Assembly: GCA_023374025.1 (NCBI GenBank)
Contig: SIJG01000060.1
Span: 656,455-720,454 of the forward strand
Direction of reading: 5' to 3'
Length of the DNA stretch: 64,000 nucleotides
Source: Heterodera schachtii
Taxonomy: Eukaryota; Nematoda; Chromadorea; Rhabditida; Heteroderidae
Under the pieces are notes generated by a model. It ran no database searches. It had not been told where the DNA came from and saw only the letters and a list, made by a program, of their open reading frames with translations. The position numbers and the translations under genes were made by a program. Position 1 is the first letter of the stretch. Each line of letters opens with the position of its first letter. Below, one piece after another: positions 24,701 through 36,333 of this stretch.

Positions 24701-26774
24701 AATTATCTAAAATTAAATTTTAAAAATTTGAAAAGCCCAAAGACCCATTTAAGACATTATTGGGTGTCACGTCCCATAAAATTGGAAAATCTGGTTCGTG
24801 TCATTTTACTAGCCCCATTGGTCCTCTACAAGTGGCATTAAAAATTTTTTGGCCAACCTTCAAAAGTGCCGAGAAAATTAATTATTGACCCGTTTCCGTC
24901 AAAATGCCAAAACCGTTTTTTTTTTTTTTGATTTTTCAAAGTTTCAGATATTGGGGTGCATTTTTGAATGCCTAAAAACAATCATTTCTGAAAAGAATAG
25001 AATAATTTTGAAATGAATGACGTATTTATCAAATCGACATTTTTCGAGTTATCTATCTGAGATTTAATTTAATTTAATTTTTTTTTACATATAAACCGAA
25101 TCCCTAAAAACATATATGATTATAATTAATCCTATAAAAATATTACTAATAAATTAATAATAATAAAATAAATAAATAATTAAAAATCACCAATAGGACG
25201 TGGTGACAAATCACAAAAACGTACACGAATCATTTGGCCTTCGATTGAAATTGTGTTAATTAATTTTGCTTGATACCTTCAAAATGATGCAAATTAATTA
25301 AAATTTATTTAAAAATTATTAATTATTATTTTTATATTAATGAAATATTTAATTATGTGCCAAATACCGACTCAATTTCTGTTCTTGCTCCGCTACTCAA
25401 CGGCTTGTCATATTCAAGTTGTACACAGTTTGCTTCTGTACGAGTTCTCATCCTGCAGCATTCCAATTGAATTCTAAACCATAAAAATAATAATTAATTT
25501 AAAAAAAAAAATTTAAAAAAAAAAAAAAAAAGTATTATAAACAGAAAAATAAAAAATATACTATAATTAGGTACAAAAATTGTGGAAAAATGCTCTTTAA
25601 CTTTAATTTATATAATAGTTTTCTAGTTATTTGTTATTTCCACCATTTTTCAAATTTTAGTTTGAAAAAGGCAATTTAGGCGCTTTTTTTATTTGCAATT
25701 TTTTTTTAATCTTTAAACTTAGCATATATGGAAGCCACTGGGTTTAAACTAATAATTAAGCCAATTAAATTGACCTGGTATCGGCCAGTCGAGCAATTCC
25801 TGCCAAATATTCATGCTCTTTGCACGTCAAATCAAATTTTTGCTCCAACAAAATGTCAAACTGTTTGGTGTAACGACAATCTTCGCGTTCCTGATCAGCA
25901 ATTTCTTGCGGAAGATCAAGCCATGGATAAAGCTGTAAATTTAAAAATTTTTTTTGGTTATTTTCAATCATTTTATGGAAACGGCTAATTGTTTTTGGGG
26001 ACTGTTTATTAATTGGTTTGATAAATGATAAACATTAACTGTTTAAATGATTTTAATAAAAAAAATGGACTTATTCATTATTAATTAAAAATATTTGTAT
26101 ATTTCCTTTTTTTCTTTCTTGTGGAAGACAAAGCAGCCATGGATAAAGCTTACAAATTTTTCAAAATATAATTGATTTTATTTTCATGAATTTAAAATAT
26201 TGTATAATTGGCTAATTACTTTTTTGGTTTAATAGATTTGAAAATGATGGCATTAAGAATTAAATGATTTCAAATGTAAAGCGGGACTTAATCATTATCA
26301 ATTAAAATTATTTGCACTTTTCATCTTTTATTTCTAAATTTGTTTAGCAAAAATGCTTAATTTTAAAAAATGTTTTATTTTCGTAAGAAGGATGGTGCAG
26401 TAAGCCTCAAACCCACTCCTGATTTGTACAATTCACAGAGATTTGCAATTATTAAGAAATTAAAAATAAATTAATTGAATAATTTTTTTTTTGAAAAACT
26501 GCCACCCATTCTTACTGTAATCCACCGTACTACACAATATGTACCATACTCTGCACAATACCTCAACAATGTGCTGGCAACTGAGCACGAATACAGTATC
26601 CTGTCGCTTCTGGCCCTGTGATTCGACCATACGAATTGACAACCGTTGTGCGCCCGATGACTGTGGGCACTCAATTCGGAAATTATCAAACGGCGATGAA
26701 ACGAGCACAGAAGCCAGAGGGATTACTGTAGGAAGCTGGCAGCAAATGATCAGTAAAATTACTGTATGATACAT
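12798..26774 (-). CDS. Large secreted matrix protein: dermatopontin-like N-terminus, Gln/Asn-rich middle, Cys-rich end
   Basis: Twenty-nine exons, high to low: 26774-26562, 25932-25775, 25473-25372, 25276-25191, 24639-24544, 24363-24197, 23429-21035, 20869-20658, 20300-19274, 18848-18661, 18584-18511, 18452-18349, 18300-18266, 18082-17969, 17844-17680, 17328-17194, 17142-16965, 16618-16426, 15890-15686, 15640-15605, 15535-15518, 15383-15266, 14937-14848, 14793-14695, 14340-14269, 14211-14062, 14009-13917, 13558-13319, 12976-12798. All phases agree and the sum is 2242 codons plus stop; the two tiny exons at 15.5-15.6 kb are the weakest. Residues 1-25 are a signal peptide. Residues about 30-190 show the dermatopontin pattern (FDLTC, LAGI, DTRIQLECC, EANC, YDKPL). 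Exons 7 and 9 (about 1140 residues) are rich in Gln, Asn, Asp and Lys with NDQK-type repeats. Exon 15 ends in a very basic run. The last exon has six Cys ending ICCPV. I infer a cuticle or extracellular matrix role. Donors at 24196, 15685 and 14268 are GC. Confidence 0.85.
16619..16925. repeat. Dispersed repeat in intron 17 of the matrix gene
   Basis: It resembles 11930-12205 in the same orientation: 'ttgaatttttatttgaatttttaatgagggctaaaataaaat', then 'gagttccg', 'gaaaagataaatgaaaattttt' and 'gctcgagattctcg'. The exon 18 acceptor lies at its edge (16619-16620), so the left end of the repeat overlaps or supplies coding sequence (exon 18 begins within the shared part). Confidence 0.6.
19090..19222. 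repeat. Short inverted element, AGGCTGCAC ends
   Basis: Ends are AGGCTGCACT and GTGCAGCCCT. The interior repeats 'aattacggattacgg' and its inverse 'ccgtaattgaaaa'. It lies in intron 9 of the matrix gene (between 19274 and 18848). It is too short to encode anything and resembles a MITE. Confidence 0.65.
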
Positions 26775-28964
26775 TTTCTAAATATTATAATTGTAATTTA
26801 TTTTTAAATTGAATTAAAACAATTTTTTGCAGCACCCAATTAAAATTCCAGGTCATTAGTGTAAATGAAATTGTGCAATGGAGGATTTTTTGCGCGCCGA
26901 AGAAAGCGGTCGTTGGGTGTACTGCTTGAATAGGAAAAGTGAATTCGGTCAATCACCGATTTTCGCTAATTAACAATTAGACGAGAAAAAAAATGAATCA
27001 AAAAATTGTCGTTTTTTGCAATCAATTCTTTATTTTAGTTTATTTTTTATTTTTGATGAAAGCTTCGGTTTTTCGAATGGGAGCTAGGACTAAGGCGCTG
27101 CTCAAAAATGTAGTTTTTTTTTAATTTTTCGTTTCTTAGAGGTTAAAAGGACCGCTTGCGTATAAAGCATAAAGCACGAAATATGCTGAATATGCATATG
27201 GAACTACAAAAGTAAAAATTAAAATATAAATAAAATTATAATTCGTTTTTATTTGCATAGAAAAAAGTGATCATTTGTGCAAGACTTGAATCTGAAGCAG
27301 AACCACAAGTATTATTATCATTATTCATTGATCAAATCATTGGTCGGGAACAGGAAGAAGCAGAAGAAGCATCACTGGCTGGCTGATCAACAAGCTTTCC
27401 GCTCGCATTGTTTTTTAACATTGGGAGGTCCTTTAAACGCGCCAAAAAATCGCGCAATCATTTTTCATTGATAAGGCTAATGGGGGGGGGGGGGGAATTT
27501 ATTTGTTGCCCAAGGCAAATGAAGCGGAAAAAGCCTTTTTTTTATGAATAAATAATTAATGTTTTTATTCGCAAATCAAATCATCACAACACAATAGGGG
27601 CTGTGCTGTGTTTGGGTGCGCGTTTTGTGTGCAATTTTTGCATGGCGAGATTAATGATCAAGCTGATCAACACAGGGAGAGAGATCTCATCCACAAAAAT
27701 GTGTATTTGTGATCGGCAGTTATTGTGCAGAATGATCAGAGAACTCAAAACCAGATTTTTTTTTTAATTGAATGAATAAAAGGAAAAATTCATTTTTCAT
27801 AAATTTTTGAATTTTGTAAGTAAAGGAAAAATTCATTTTTCATAAATTTTTGATCGAAATTTAAAAAAATATAATTCATGTCTCCCTAGAGCTCCCCTTC
27901 AAAAAGGTGTATTTGTGATCGGCAATTATTGTGAAGAGTGATCTGAGTTTTTGATCGAAATTTTTCGAATTTCGTTATCTCCCCCTGTGCCCGTCGAAAT
28001 TAGTTATTCTTATTATTTTTTTTCTTATTTTAGCATTCTGTTTAATAGGCGAGTGCTAGGTACAATAAAAATTATGTAATATGATAAAAAAAAACAAAAA
28101 AAAATTAAAAAATTGGCTTTAGTGGAAGAACCGCCAAAATGAAAGGAAAAAAAACTTAAATTATATTCTAATTAAAATTTTGTTAATTTATATTAATAAA
28201 AAGATGTAATTATAAAGGAAAACTGCACACATTCAGCAGCAATCGGTTGAATGCTTCTTTGTGTTTTGTGAATGGATCTCGGTTAACGGGTCAATTCATC
28301 TCCGAAAAATGCGACAGCACATTCATTGTTCACCCAACGGATCATTAATGAAATGTTTTTCAATAATTGGTTTTATTTAATTGCTTAGATTTATCTAACG
28401 GTCAATGAAAACCGAATAAAGGGACATTAAAAATGTTTTTAAATTTGTCATAAATTCATTTTTATTCGTCAAATATTTAAAAATGATTAAACAATTTTAA
28501 AATGGTTAATAGTTTTTAATAAATTATCGTTTAAAAAAATTTGTCTTCCTGATAGAAAATTGATTTTTTTTTTTAGGTGGGTGGTGGTTATGTAAAAATT
28601 TCATTCTTTTATGCCAATTTTTTTAAATTTCTTATAATATTTTAGAAAAAAAAACTGATGGGGCGAACAGAAAAAATTTCAATGATATTATTTTAATTTT
28701 TATTTCAAAGCTAATTTAGCTATTAGTATACGGAAAACAAAATTTTTGACGAAATTTAAAAAAAAAATAATTTTTTAAAAAAATATTTAAAAAATGAATA
28801 TAATTAAAATAGCACATAAATGAATTATCAAAGAATTAAGTAAAATTAGGTCCGGACTTTTGAAAAATTCCTCATCAGGAATAAATAACGACCCAGCCGG
28901 ATTTCATGCCTAAAAATCCTTTTCAAATTAACAAAAAATTATTATTAATGAGAAACAAAACAAA
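26775..28964. other. Intergenic stretch, promoter side of the matrix gene
   Basis: No gene is visible. It should hold the promoter of the minus-strand matrix gene, whose ATG is at 26774. A phrase of about 45 bases ('tgtatttgtgatcggcagttattgtg') at 27701 recurs at 27906, a local duplication; 27780-27805 and 27822-27850 repeat 'aaaggaaaaattcatttttcataaatttttga'. A run of G at 27482-27495 is notable in this AT-rich setting. The frame at 27277-27471 has no feature that would make me call it. Confidence 0.45.
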
Positions 28965-29645
28965 AATCTGGTTGATCCCGGCCAAAATTATCAGGATCAG
29001 AATTTCTCAGATGGACGACTCGGACCGGATTTAGAATTAAAATTACTCTTTTTCATTACTCCTAATCCATGGTAATTTTTCAAAATATACACTGATCAGG
29101 ATCAAGAGTCTAATTATTATTAATGAGAAAGAAAAAATCTGGTTGAGCCTGGCCAAAATTATCAGGATCAGGATTTCCCAGATGGACTCGGACCGGATTT
29201 AGAATTAAAAATCCTCTTATTCTTGACTTGTAATGTATGGTAATTTTTCCAACCCTGTCAGGATCAAGAGTCAAAATTATTATTAATGAGAAACAAAAAA
29301 AAAATCTGGTTGATCACGTCCAAAATTATCAGGATCAGAATTTCTCAGATGGACGACTCGGACCGGATTTAGAATTAAAATTACTCTTTTTCATTACTCC
29401 TAATCCATGGTAATTTTTCAAAATATACACTGATCAGGATCAAGAGTCAAAATTATTATTAATGAGAACAAAAAAAAAATCTGGTTGATCCCGGCCAAAA
29501 TTATCAGGATCAGAATTTCCCAGATGGACTCGGACCAGATTTAGAATTAAAAGTCCTCTTTTTCAGGACTCCTAATCCATGGTAATTTTTCCAAATATAC
29601 CCTGATCAGGATCAAGAGTCTGGAAAAATCCTGACAGGATCTGCT
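28965..29645 (+). repeat. Tandem repeat, about 170 bp, four copies
   Basis: Four head-to-tail copies begin at about 28969, 29141, 29303 and 29481 with CTGGTTGATCCCGGCCAAAA (or a close variant), continue through 'atcaggatcagaatttc' and 'gactcggaccggatttagaat', and end with 'tgatcaggatcaagagtc'. The same unit occurs once or twice at 44120-44290 and 44775-44960, again upstream of a glutathione-synthetase-like gene, so the repeat travelled with the duplicated segment. Confidence 0.85.
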
Positions 29646-30105
29646 CCTATCCAGGCTCTATTAAAAAGTATAAATTTCATAATAATTCTTCAACATTTTA
29701 TTTTCATTATATTTAATCATAAATCAATTTAATAAATTATTCATCATTATGTGAAATACTGTTTGTTTATTTATTTATTCACATTTTTAGCCATGTTTCA
29801 TTCATGACCAATTTCCGGATATTAGCCTTTATTTCATTTAAATTCCGGCAGCGATCGATTAATTCCGGATGTGCTCTTATGGCATTTAATCAATTCGTCT
29901 ACAGATTTTACATTCACATGAAAATAATAATTATTTTTAATTGGGATTTTGAAAAATAAAAAATGTCATAATAATTAGTTATAGATTTTCACTAAGCTGA
30001 CGAAAGCTTTGCCTTATAAAAAAGCATTGAAATTTTAATTAGGCGCCATAAATATAATTCAAATTAATTAACTGCTTTCTCCAAATAATTACACCTATTA
30101 TTACA

Positions 30106-33100
30106 ATGCTTCAAATCTTTTTGACAATTTCATTTCTGTTGATAATTGGAAGTGCAATTAGCAATGGAACTGATGAAGTGAAAAGAGGTAAAATTTATAA
30201 ATATAAAATGTAAATTTAATTTAATTTATTTGCAAATTAACCCAGGATTTTGTCCAAATTTTTACAAAATCCATACTTATTTTGTTGGCCAAAAAATGCA
30301 CTGTTTTTTCATTCGATTACAAAAAAATAATTAATGAAAAAATGGAAAAGATTTCTAAAAGAAAAATTTTCACAAAATTTATTGTTTAGTGGAAATAAGT
30401 CTACGGGATTTGGTGGAAGATGCCATCAATTGGGCCCACCACATTGGCATGGCATGGCGAGCGGACAAAAAATTTCCACGGTGATTTAAATTAAAATTTT
30501 AAAAAATTTTTTGGCATTTTTTGCAGAAGTGATACCTGCGTTTTTGTGCCTTTCACTTTGTTTCCGTCACCTTTCCCGCGCAAAATTTACAACGAGGCGC
30601 TAGAAATTCAAAAAGTTAATTTATTTTATTATGAATTTATTCATTTAAAAAATGAAATTTGAAGATTTTAAATAAATACAAAATTTGGGGCTATTAAAAA
30701 TGGGTATATTTTGAATTTTATTCGTGATCAAGGATCATAAAATCCCTTTTATCACAAAAAAAAATTTGCAAACCACAAGAATCCCTTCCCATTTAGTTTT
30801 TAATAAAATTCATGCACCATTTTTCAAAAAGCGCCCAATTTTTCGAAATTAATTAATTTTTTTACTTTTTTTTTTTGAATTAAGGCAATGCAATTACTGT
30901 ACTTTCGGGTCTCAAATGATTTCGATTTTTTAACCAAAACATTGGAGCCGGTTGCCGCCACAGATGTTACGATCCGAAGCTGGTTGAAACTGTATCAGTG
31001 AGGTTCACAATCTGCCAATCATCAGTCAGCCGCTCACTTTGGTTTTGACTCGATCGGTTTGTTAAAAATTAATAAATAATTTTTTATTTTTTAAAATGCC
31101 CTTTTTTATTTTCTTGGGTAATTAAAATTTAATATTTTTCATTTAATTGTTCACAGGATTATATGTGTCACTTGAGCAAAAGCAATGGAACAGATGAAGA
31201 AGAATACCAATTGAAACAGGCATTTAAAAATTAAATAATTTTATTTTTATTTTTTAAATTAAATTTAATTAAATAAATAAAATATTCCAAAAAAGGTGGA
31301 ATTGAACATTGGTCAAATGGGAGGCCCAGCAATTGCAAACCGTACAACAATCATTCACCGTCAAATGTTGGCAAAGGTGGGCTACGAAGCGGCCAATTTG
31401 CCGGACAATGATGCGGAAGGCATTGTGGCCAAGGGGCTGTACCAGGCTTGGTAAGACCAATTTTGGCGCCAATTAAAAAATAAAATTTTATCGGTTCAAT
31501 AATTTGCGCAAAAAATAATGTTTTTGTTCAGGTTTACTAATCTAGTTGCCCTACCATTTTAAATTGCCAATATCCAAGACAACATTCCAGGCCCGGCTCC
31601 TAAATCCTGGTTCTATTCCCGAATTTTTTTAAAAAATATATAAGGATCACAGATACCCAGGACATCTTTTATAGGCCCGACTCCTAACGAGTTTTTTTGA
31701 AAAACAAATTTTAGGATCACAGATACCCAGGAAATCTTTTCCAGGCCTGACTCCTAATCCTGGTCTGCCTACTTTTTTCAAGGATATCTTTTCCCGGCTT
31801 TACTCCTAAATCCTGGTTCTGATCCCGAAATTCGAAAACGTATTAGGATCACAGATACCCAGAACATCTTTTCCCGGCTTTACTCCTAAATCCTGGTACT
31901 GGACACGAAATTTTTGAAAAAAAATTTGAGAATCACAGATATCCAGGACATCCTTCCAAGCCAGACTCTTAAATCCTGATCATGCTATCGATTTTTCCAA
32001 TAAAACACAATTTAAGGATGGCATTTCGCGTTAATGACGCAATTGTTGTTGTCGTCGCTGGTCGCGCTGATCGCAACATTGAACAGTTCCAATTGGAACT
32101 GCGGCTGGAACAATTGTCGGGAAACAAAATCCAAATTGTCAAACTTTCAATCTTCGAATGCGATGATCAGTGAATTTTTTTTTTAATTTATCCAATTAAT
32201 AACGATAAACATTTATAGATTTGGACATTAAATAAATAAATTATTTCCCCCAAATTATTTAATTATTCAATATTTTAGATTATTTCTTGATCCAAAAGAC
32301 AATTCATTGCGATACAATGGTCAGTTGGTCGCTGTTGTGTATTACAAAACAATTATTGTGAACCCAGCACTAAAATCATATAATGCACGGCTCAAAATTG
32401 AAAAATCGACGGCAATTGTATTAATAAAATACATAAATAATAATATTAAAATTAAATTAATTATTTCACCTTTAGATGAAACGTAAATATAAATTTAATT
32501 GCTTTAATTATTAAGAAAAGCCCGACTATTAGTCTCGAGTTGGCATGTGCCAAAAAAGTTCAACAGGTGACAATTCAAAAAATTATCGTTTTTTCATAAA
32601 ATTTGTTTAAATTAATTATAGAAATTAATTTTTTAGGCCCTTTCTGAACCTGGTGTGTTGGAACACTTTTTCCCGGAACCAGAATATGCACAAATGGTCA
32701 ACGATATACGAAAAACATTTGCAAAAATGTGGAGCCTTGACCAAGAGAATGATGAAATCATGAAAATCATTAGCGTATGTAATTAACATAATAACCATTA
32801 ATTAATAAGATTTTTTAAAATAATTTTGAAACCCATGGACAAAAAGATTTTTTCCATTTTACGTTTCTTACTATAATGCTTAAATCCAATTTTAAATCGC
32901 TTAATCTACAAGTCCCAAAATTTGAAGGATGCCATTGAAAATCCTGGTAATTACGTGCTAAAACCAAGCCAAGAAGGAGGCGGCAACAATTTTTGGAATG
33001 AAGAAATTGCTAAAAAATTACGCACTTTCAAACCCAAAGAGCGAGCAGCACATATTTTAATGGAACGACTTCGACCACTTGTTGTGAAGGTGCGCGGGTA

Positions 33101-33815
33101 CAATTAATTATTAATTATCCAATTAACGGTGGGCGGTGATAATGAAAGAAAACGAGAGACGGACTAGAGAGCGTGTGAAAATTTAATTTAATTAATTTGA
33201 AATATTATTATATAATTTTTGATCTATTTTCCACTTTACCCTCCAAAGTAATATATTAAATTTATTAAATTATATTTCTATTATTAACGGGTGGGGGATT
33301 GAGAATCGAAAAAAATTTAATAAATATTAAAATGTTATTTTAATTTTTCATCGAATTCCACTTCACCCTCCCCCTTAATTGGCTGGTATTAATAAGTTTA
33401 AAATTTAATTTATTAATTTTAATATTATTTAATTTTTTATTCCTCCATTTCCCTGGTGCCAATAATTTTAAATTTTAATTTAAAAAATATAAAATATTAG
33501 TTCAATTTTATCGATCTCCAGTTCTCACCTCCCCGTTAATGGGATATTATCCAAATTTTTAACTTAATTTGATTAATAATTGAAAATATTATTTATTAGA
33601 ATTTCATGGTCCGCCCATACGTAAAAGAGGTTCCTCAACTGTCCAACATTGTCAGTGAGCTGAGCATCTACGGCTATTTGTTGGGCAACTCCAACAACAT
33701 GGCCGTGTTGCGCAACGAACGTGACGGGTACATGTTGCGCAGCAAGCGCGAGGATGCCACCGAAGGCGGCATTCACGCGGGCGGAGGCGTACACGATTCG
33801 CCATACCTTTTTTAG
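30106..33815 (+). pseudogene. Secreted glutathione-synthetase-like gene, copy 1, with a frameshift
   Basis: Twelve exons: 30106-30187, 30390-30480, 30527-30614, 30885-31056, 31157-31219, 31296-31450, 32017-32169, 32279-32417, 32516-32566, 32637-32774, 32913-33089, 33600-33815. It starts with a signal peptide (MLQIFLTISFLLIIGSAIS) that cytosolic glutathione synthetases lack. Family landmarks follow: RSDYM, KQVELN (metal site), QEGGGNN (ATP loop), and C-terminal GGIHAGGG. Compared with copy 2, exon 4 has one extra A at 30997, which creates an in-frame TGA at 30999. All other exons are open and in phase, so this is either a very young null allele or an assembly indel. The exon 5 donor is GC (31220) in both copies. 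An AATAAA lies at 33935. The family is the neofunctionalised glutathione-synthetase-like effectors described from potato cyst nematodes; secretion into host tissue is inferred. Confidence 0.85.
31560..31985. repeat. Degenerate tandem repeat in intron 6 of copy 1
   Basis: Five imperfect repeats of roughly 85 bases with 'aggatcacagatacccagg', 'acatcttttcc' and 'ggctttactcctaaatcctgg'. Fewer copies of the same unit are in intron 6 of copy 2 (47070-47330) and at 41030-41160. The copy-number difference is the main length difference between the two genes in this part. Confidence 0.75.
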
Positions 33816-36333
33816 GCAGAAAATTTCTAAACATTTCCAAAAAATTTTTCTAAAATTCTTTCCTCTTTCCGTAGAAGCCAGACTCATAATTTGGCCACAA
33901 TTCTTGTTTATGTATTAATCTGTTCTTGATCATTAATAAAGAAAAAAAAATGCTTCTTTTTGTTTTACAATGAAAAAATTAATAATTTTTTGCGGCTGTT
34001 TTAATTTTTGGCAATTACATAATTGAAGGAAGACACAGAGCCAAAAACTCACAAAACCACTAATGTAGATTTTCTTAGGTGCTGAATTAAAACCATTGAA
34101 ATTGGCTCACATTCAACCAAATTAATAATTCTTGGTATCATTCAATCGCGTTAAGTGTTGTCTATCAGAAAATTAATTTAAAATTTTTTTTACTTAAGTA
34201 TGTATAAAAAAAAGTTATTGTTATTAAATTCCACAAAACCTTAAGTCGGAATTTTTGTCCAGAACTTTTTTGAAACTCAATGAAATTTTTTGAAATTTTA
34301 AAGAAAAAAGATGAAATAGAGGAATTAAAATTCTAAAAATAAAATTTAATCTAATTGCTTTTGAAAAAAATTATAACGCATTGAACAGCCTATGCTTTTT
34401 GCAATGGTCATGCGAATATAATTATAGACATTTAAAATTTTCTAGTCATAAAACGCAATTGAGCCAAACTTAATTAATATCATTCGATAGCCCTAATATT
34501 TCTCAATTTATCTTTAAAATTTTGGAAAAATTTCATTGAGTTTTAAACAGGTTATAGCCAAAAAATTCTGACTCAAGATTTTTTGAAACTTTGGCATTAT
34601 AACTTTTTTATAATTTCATATAAAAATTTTCTAAATTAATATTCTGATAGATAACACTTAAAGCTATTGAATGATACCAAGATTTATTAATTTGGTTGAA
34701 ATTGGGCCAACATACAAATTTATATGTCTTACATTTTTTATTTTTCTACAACGTGGCAGTATTTAAGAAATGCCCATAGTGGCAGTTTTTTAGAAACGAC
34801 CCAGCACCATAATAATGGGGGCCTGAGTGAAAAATTATGATAGAATTTGGGGAGAAAATAAATTCATTTCATATTGAGCAACATATATGTATATGTATAT
34901 ATCTCACGTTCCAGGAAAATTTTTTTACCGGACTCTAATAAATAATGAACAATATTTATAGATATAATAATTTAATTAAAAAAGTTGCTGGATCGTAAAA
35001 CCACCAAAATGAAATAATTTTTCTCAATAGTAAAACTATTTTTAATTATTAATATCATTCGACTGCAGTGTTCTATATTAACTTAAAAATTTCCAAAAAT
35101 TTTAGTAACGATGCCTTTTTGGCATTTTGCCGTTTTCGTTTTTTTTTTGGCGTTTTTCCTGAAAAATTCCATGAAAATTCTCCAAAATTTTACCAATAGT
35201 CAACATAGATTTTGAGGTTGTGATGCAAAAACAACCATATCTCAGCATTTTCCGGTTAAATCGTTTACTCAGACCACAAAAAATGAAAATACCGAAAAAG
35301 GCATGAAAAAGGCACCAAAATTACGTGCCCGGCATAAGGCACTAAAATCGCAAAAAAAAAGCAAAAAAATGCACCAAAAAGTTCAAGATAGAACCTTAAA
35401 ACCAAGTTAAAAACTCGTTTTACGTTCGTAATTTTGGCCGTAGCAAGTCAACAAAAAAAGATAATTATTCATTGCAGCCCAAAAAAAAATAGTAAACTGA
35501 TGCATTCGTTTTAAAAATTTAAATTTTCAAATATTGCATTTTGCGCCAAAAAGCGAAAAGAGAAAAGCGAAACGCCAAAAATGCGAATAATGCGAAAGGC
35601 GAAATGCGAAAGCGAAACCTCGGCCCATCCCTGGTACGCGGTACAATTAATTAATAATTATCCAATTAACGGTGGATGGTGCGTGATAAAGAAATTGAAG
35701 AGAAGAGAGACGGCGAGAGAGTGTGAAAATAAATGAACATATAAGAGGACAGAATGTTAGAGACAAATGATATTAGCAAATAAATTTTACAACTATTTCT
35801 GGGCGATTAATGATTAATTACTAATATAGATAAATTTTGGATTTAAATCAGATAGATTTTTTGATATGAAATAAGCGAAAAACGAATAATTGTTGGAACA
35901 AGTTGGAATTTAAAATTTTCATATTTCATAATGTCTTGTTCTGCTCTCATCTATTTTTTCAATTTGTCATAATTTTTTGATAATTTAATTGTATATTAAA
36001 TCATTAAATTTTCCCATCAATTGTTGCGTGACATTTTAAAGAAAATTTGAAAAAAAATGTAAGATCACGAATAGGCATGAAAGTTTTAAAAATTATAATT
36101 TTTGAATAAATTCTCTTAAGTCTATTCACCGTAAACTTTCTTTAAATTAAAATTTTCCTAACAAAAGAGTACAAATTTGTGCTCTGCCATGTCACGAATA
36201 GGATCAAAGCTTTTCAAATTTAAAATTTCAGCAATTAATTTGAGTAAAGTCATTTCACCCGTAAATCTTCATTATATTTAATAGCAAAAGAAAAAAATTC
36301 AACAAATTTTGAAGAAGCATTTCCTAAATTACA
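33816..36333. other. Stretch between the first glutathione-synthetase-like gene and the receptor array
   Basis: No gene. It holds a foldback element at about 34075-34805 (GGTGCTG ... CCCAGCACC family), a region around 35100-35620 rich in 'gcgaaa' and its inverse, and at 35636-35727 a short piece that matches intron 11 of the glutathione-synthetase-like genes ('ggtacaattaattaat', 'tccaattaacggtgg', 'gagagacgg'). The promoter and start region of the first receptor copy follow from about 35821. Confidence 0.6.
34075..34805. repeat. Foldback element, GGTGCTGGGTCGTTTC family
   Basis: It starts AGGTGCTGAATTAAAACC and ends 'tggcagttttttagaaacgacccagcacc'. The arms share 'aaccaaattaataattcttgg' and its inverse, and 'ttataactttttt' phrases. 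The left terminus has diverged from the family consensus; the right is intact. It is the largest copy besides the one at 4514-5378. Confidence 0.65.

Noticed and set aside
29879..29884. TGGCAT (inverse ATGCC A, the dorsal-gland promoter motif of cyst nematodes) upstream of both glutathione-synthetase-like genes
   Set aside because: Only one site per promoter and a six-base motif is expected often by chance; not enough to call a regulatory element.
30990..31035. The extra A in glutathione-synthetase-like copy 1 as a new GTGAGG donor that would splice out the break
   Set aside because: CA|GTGAGG is a good donor, but the only nearby acceptors would give an intron of about 28 bases, or remove the rest of exon 4 that encodes conserved residues.
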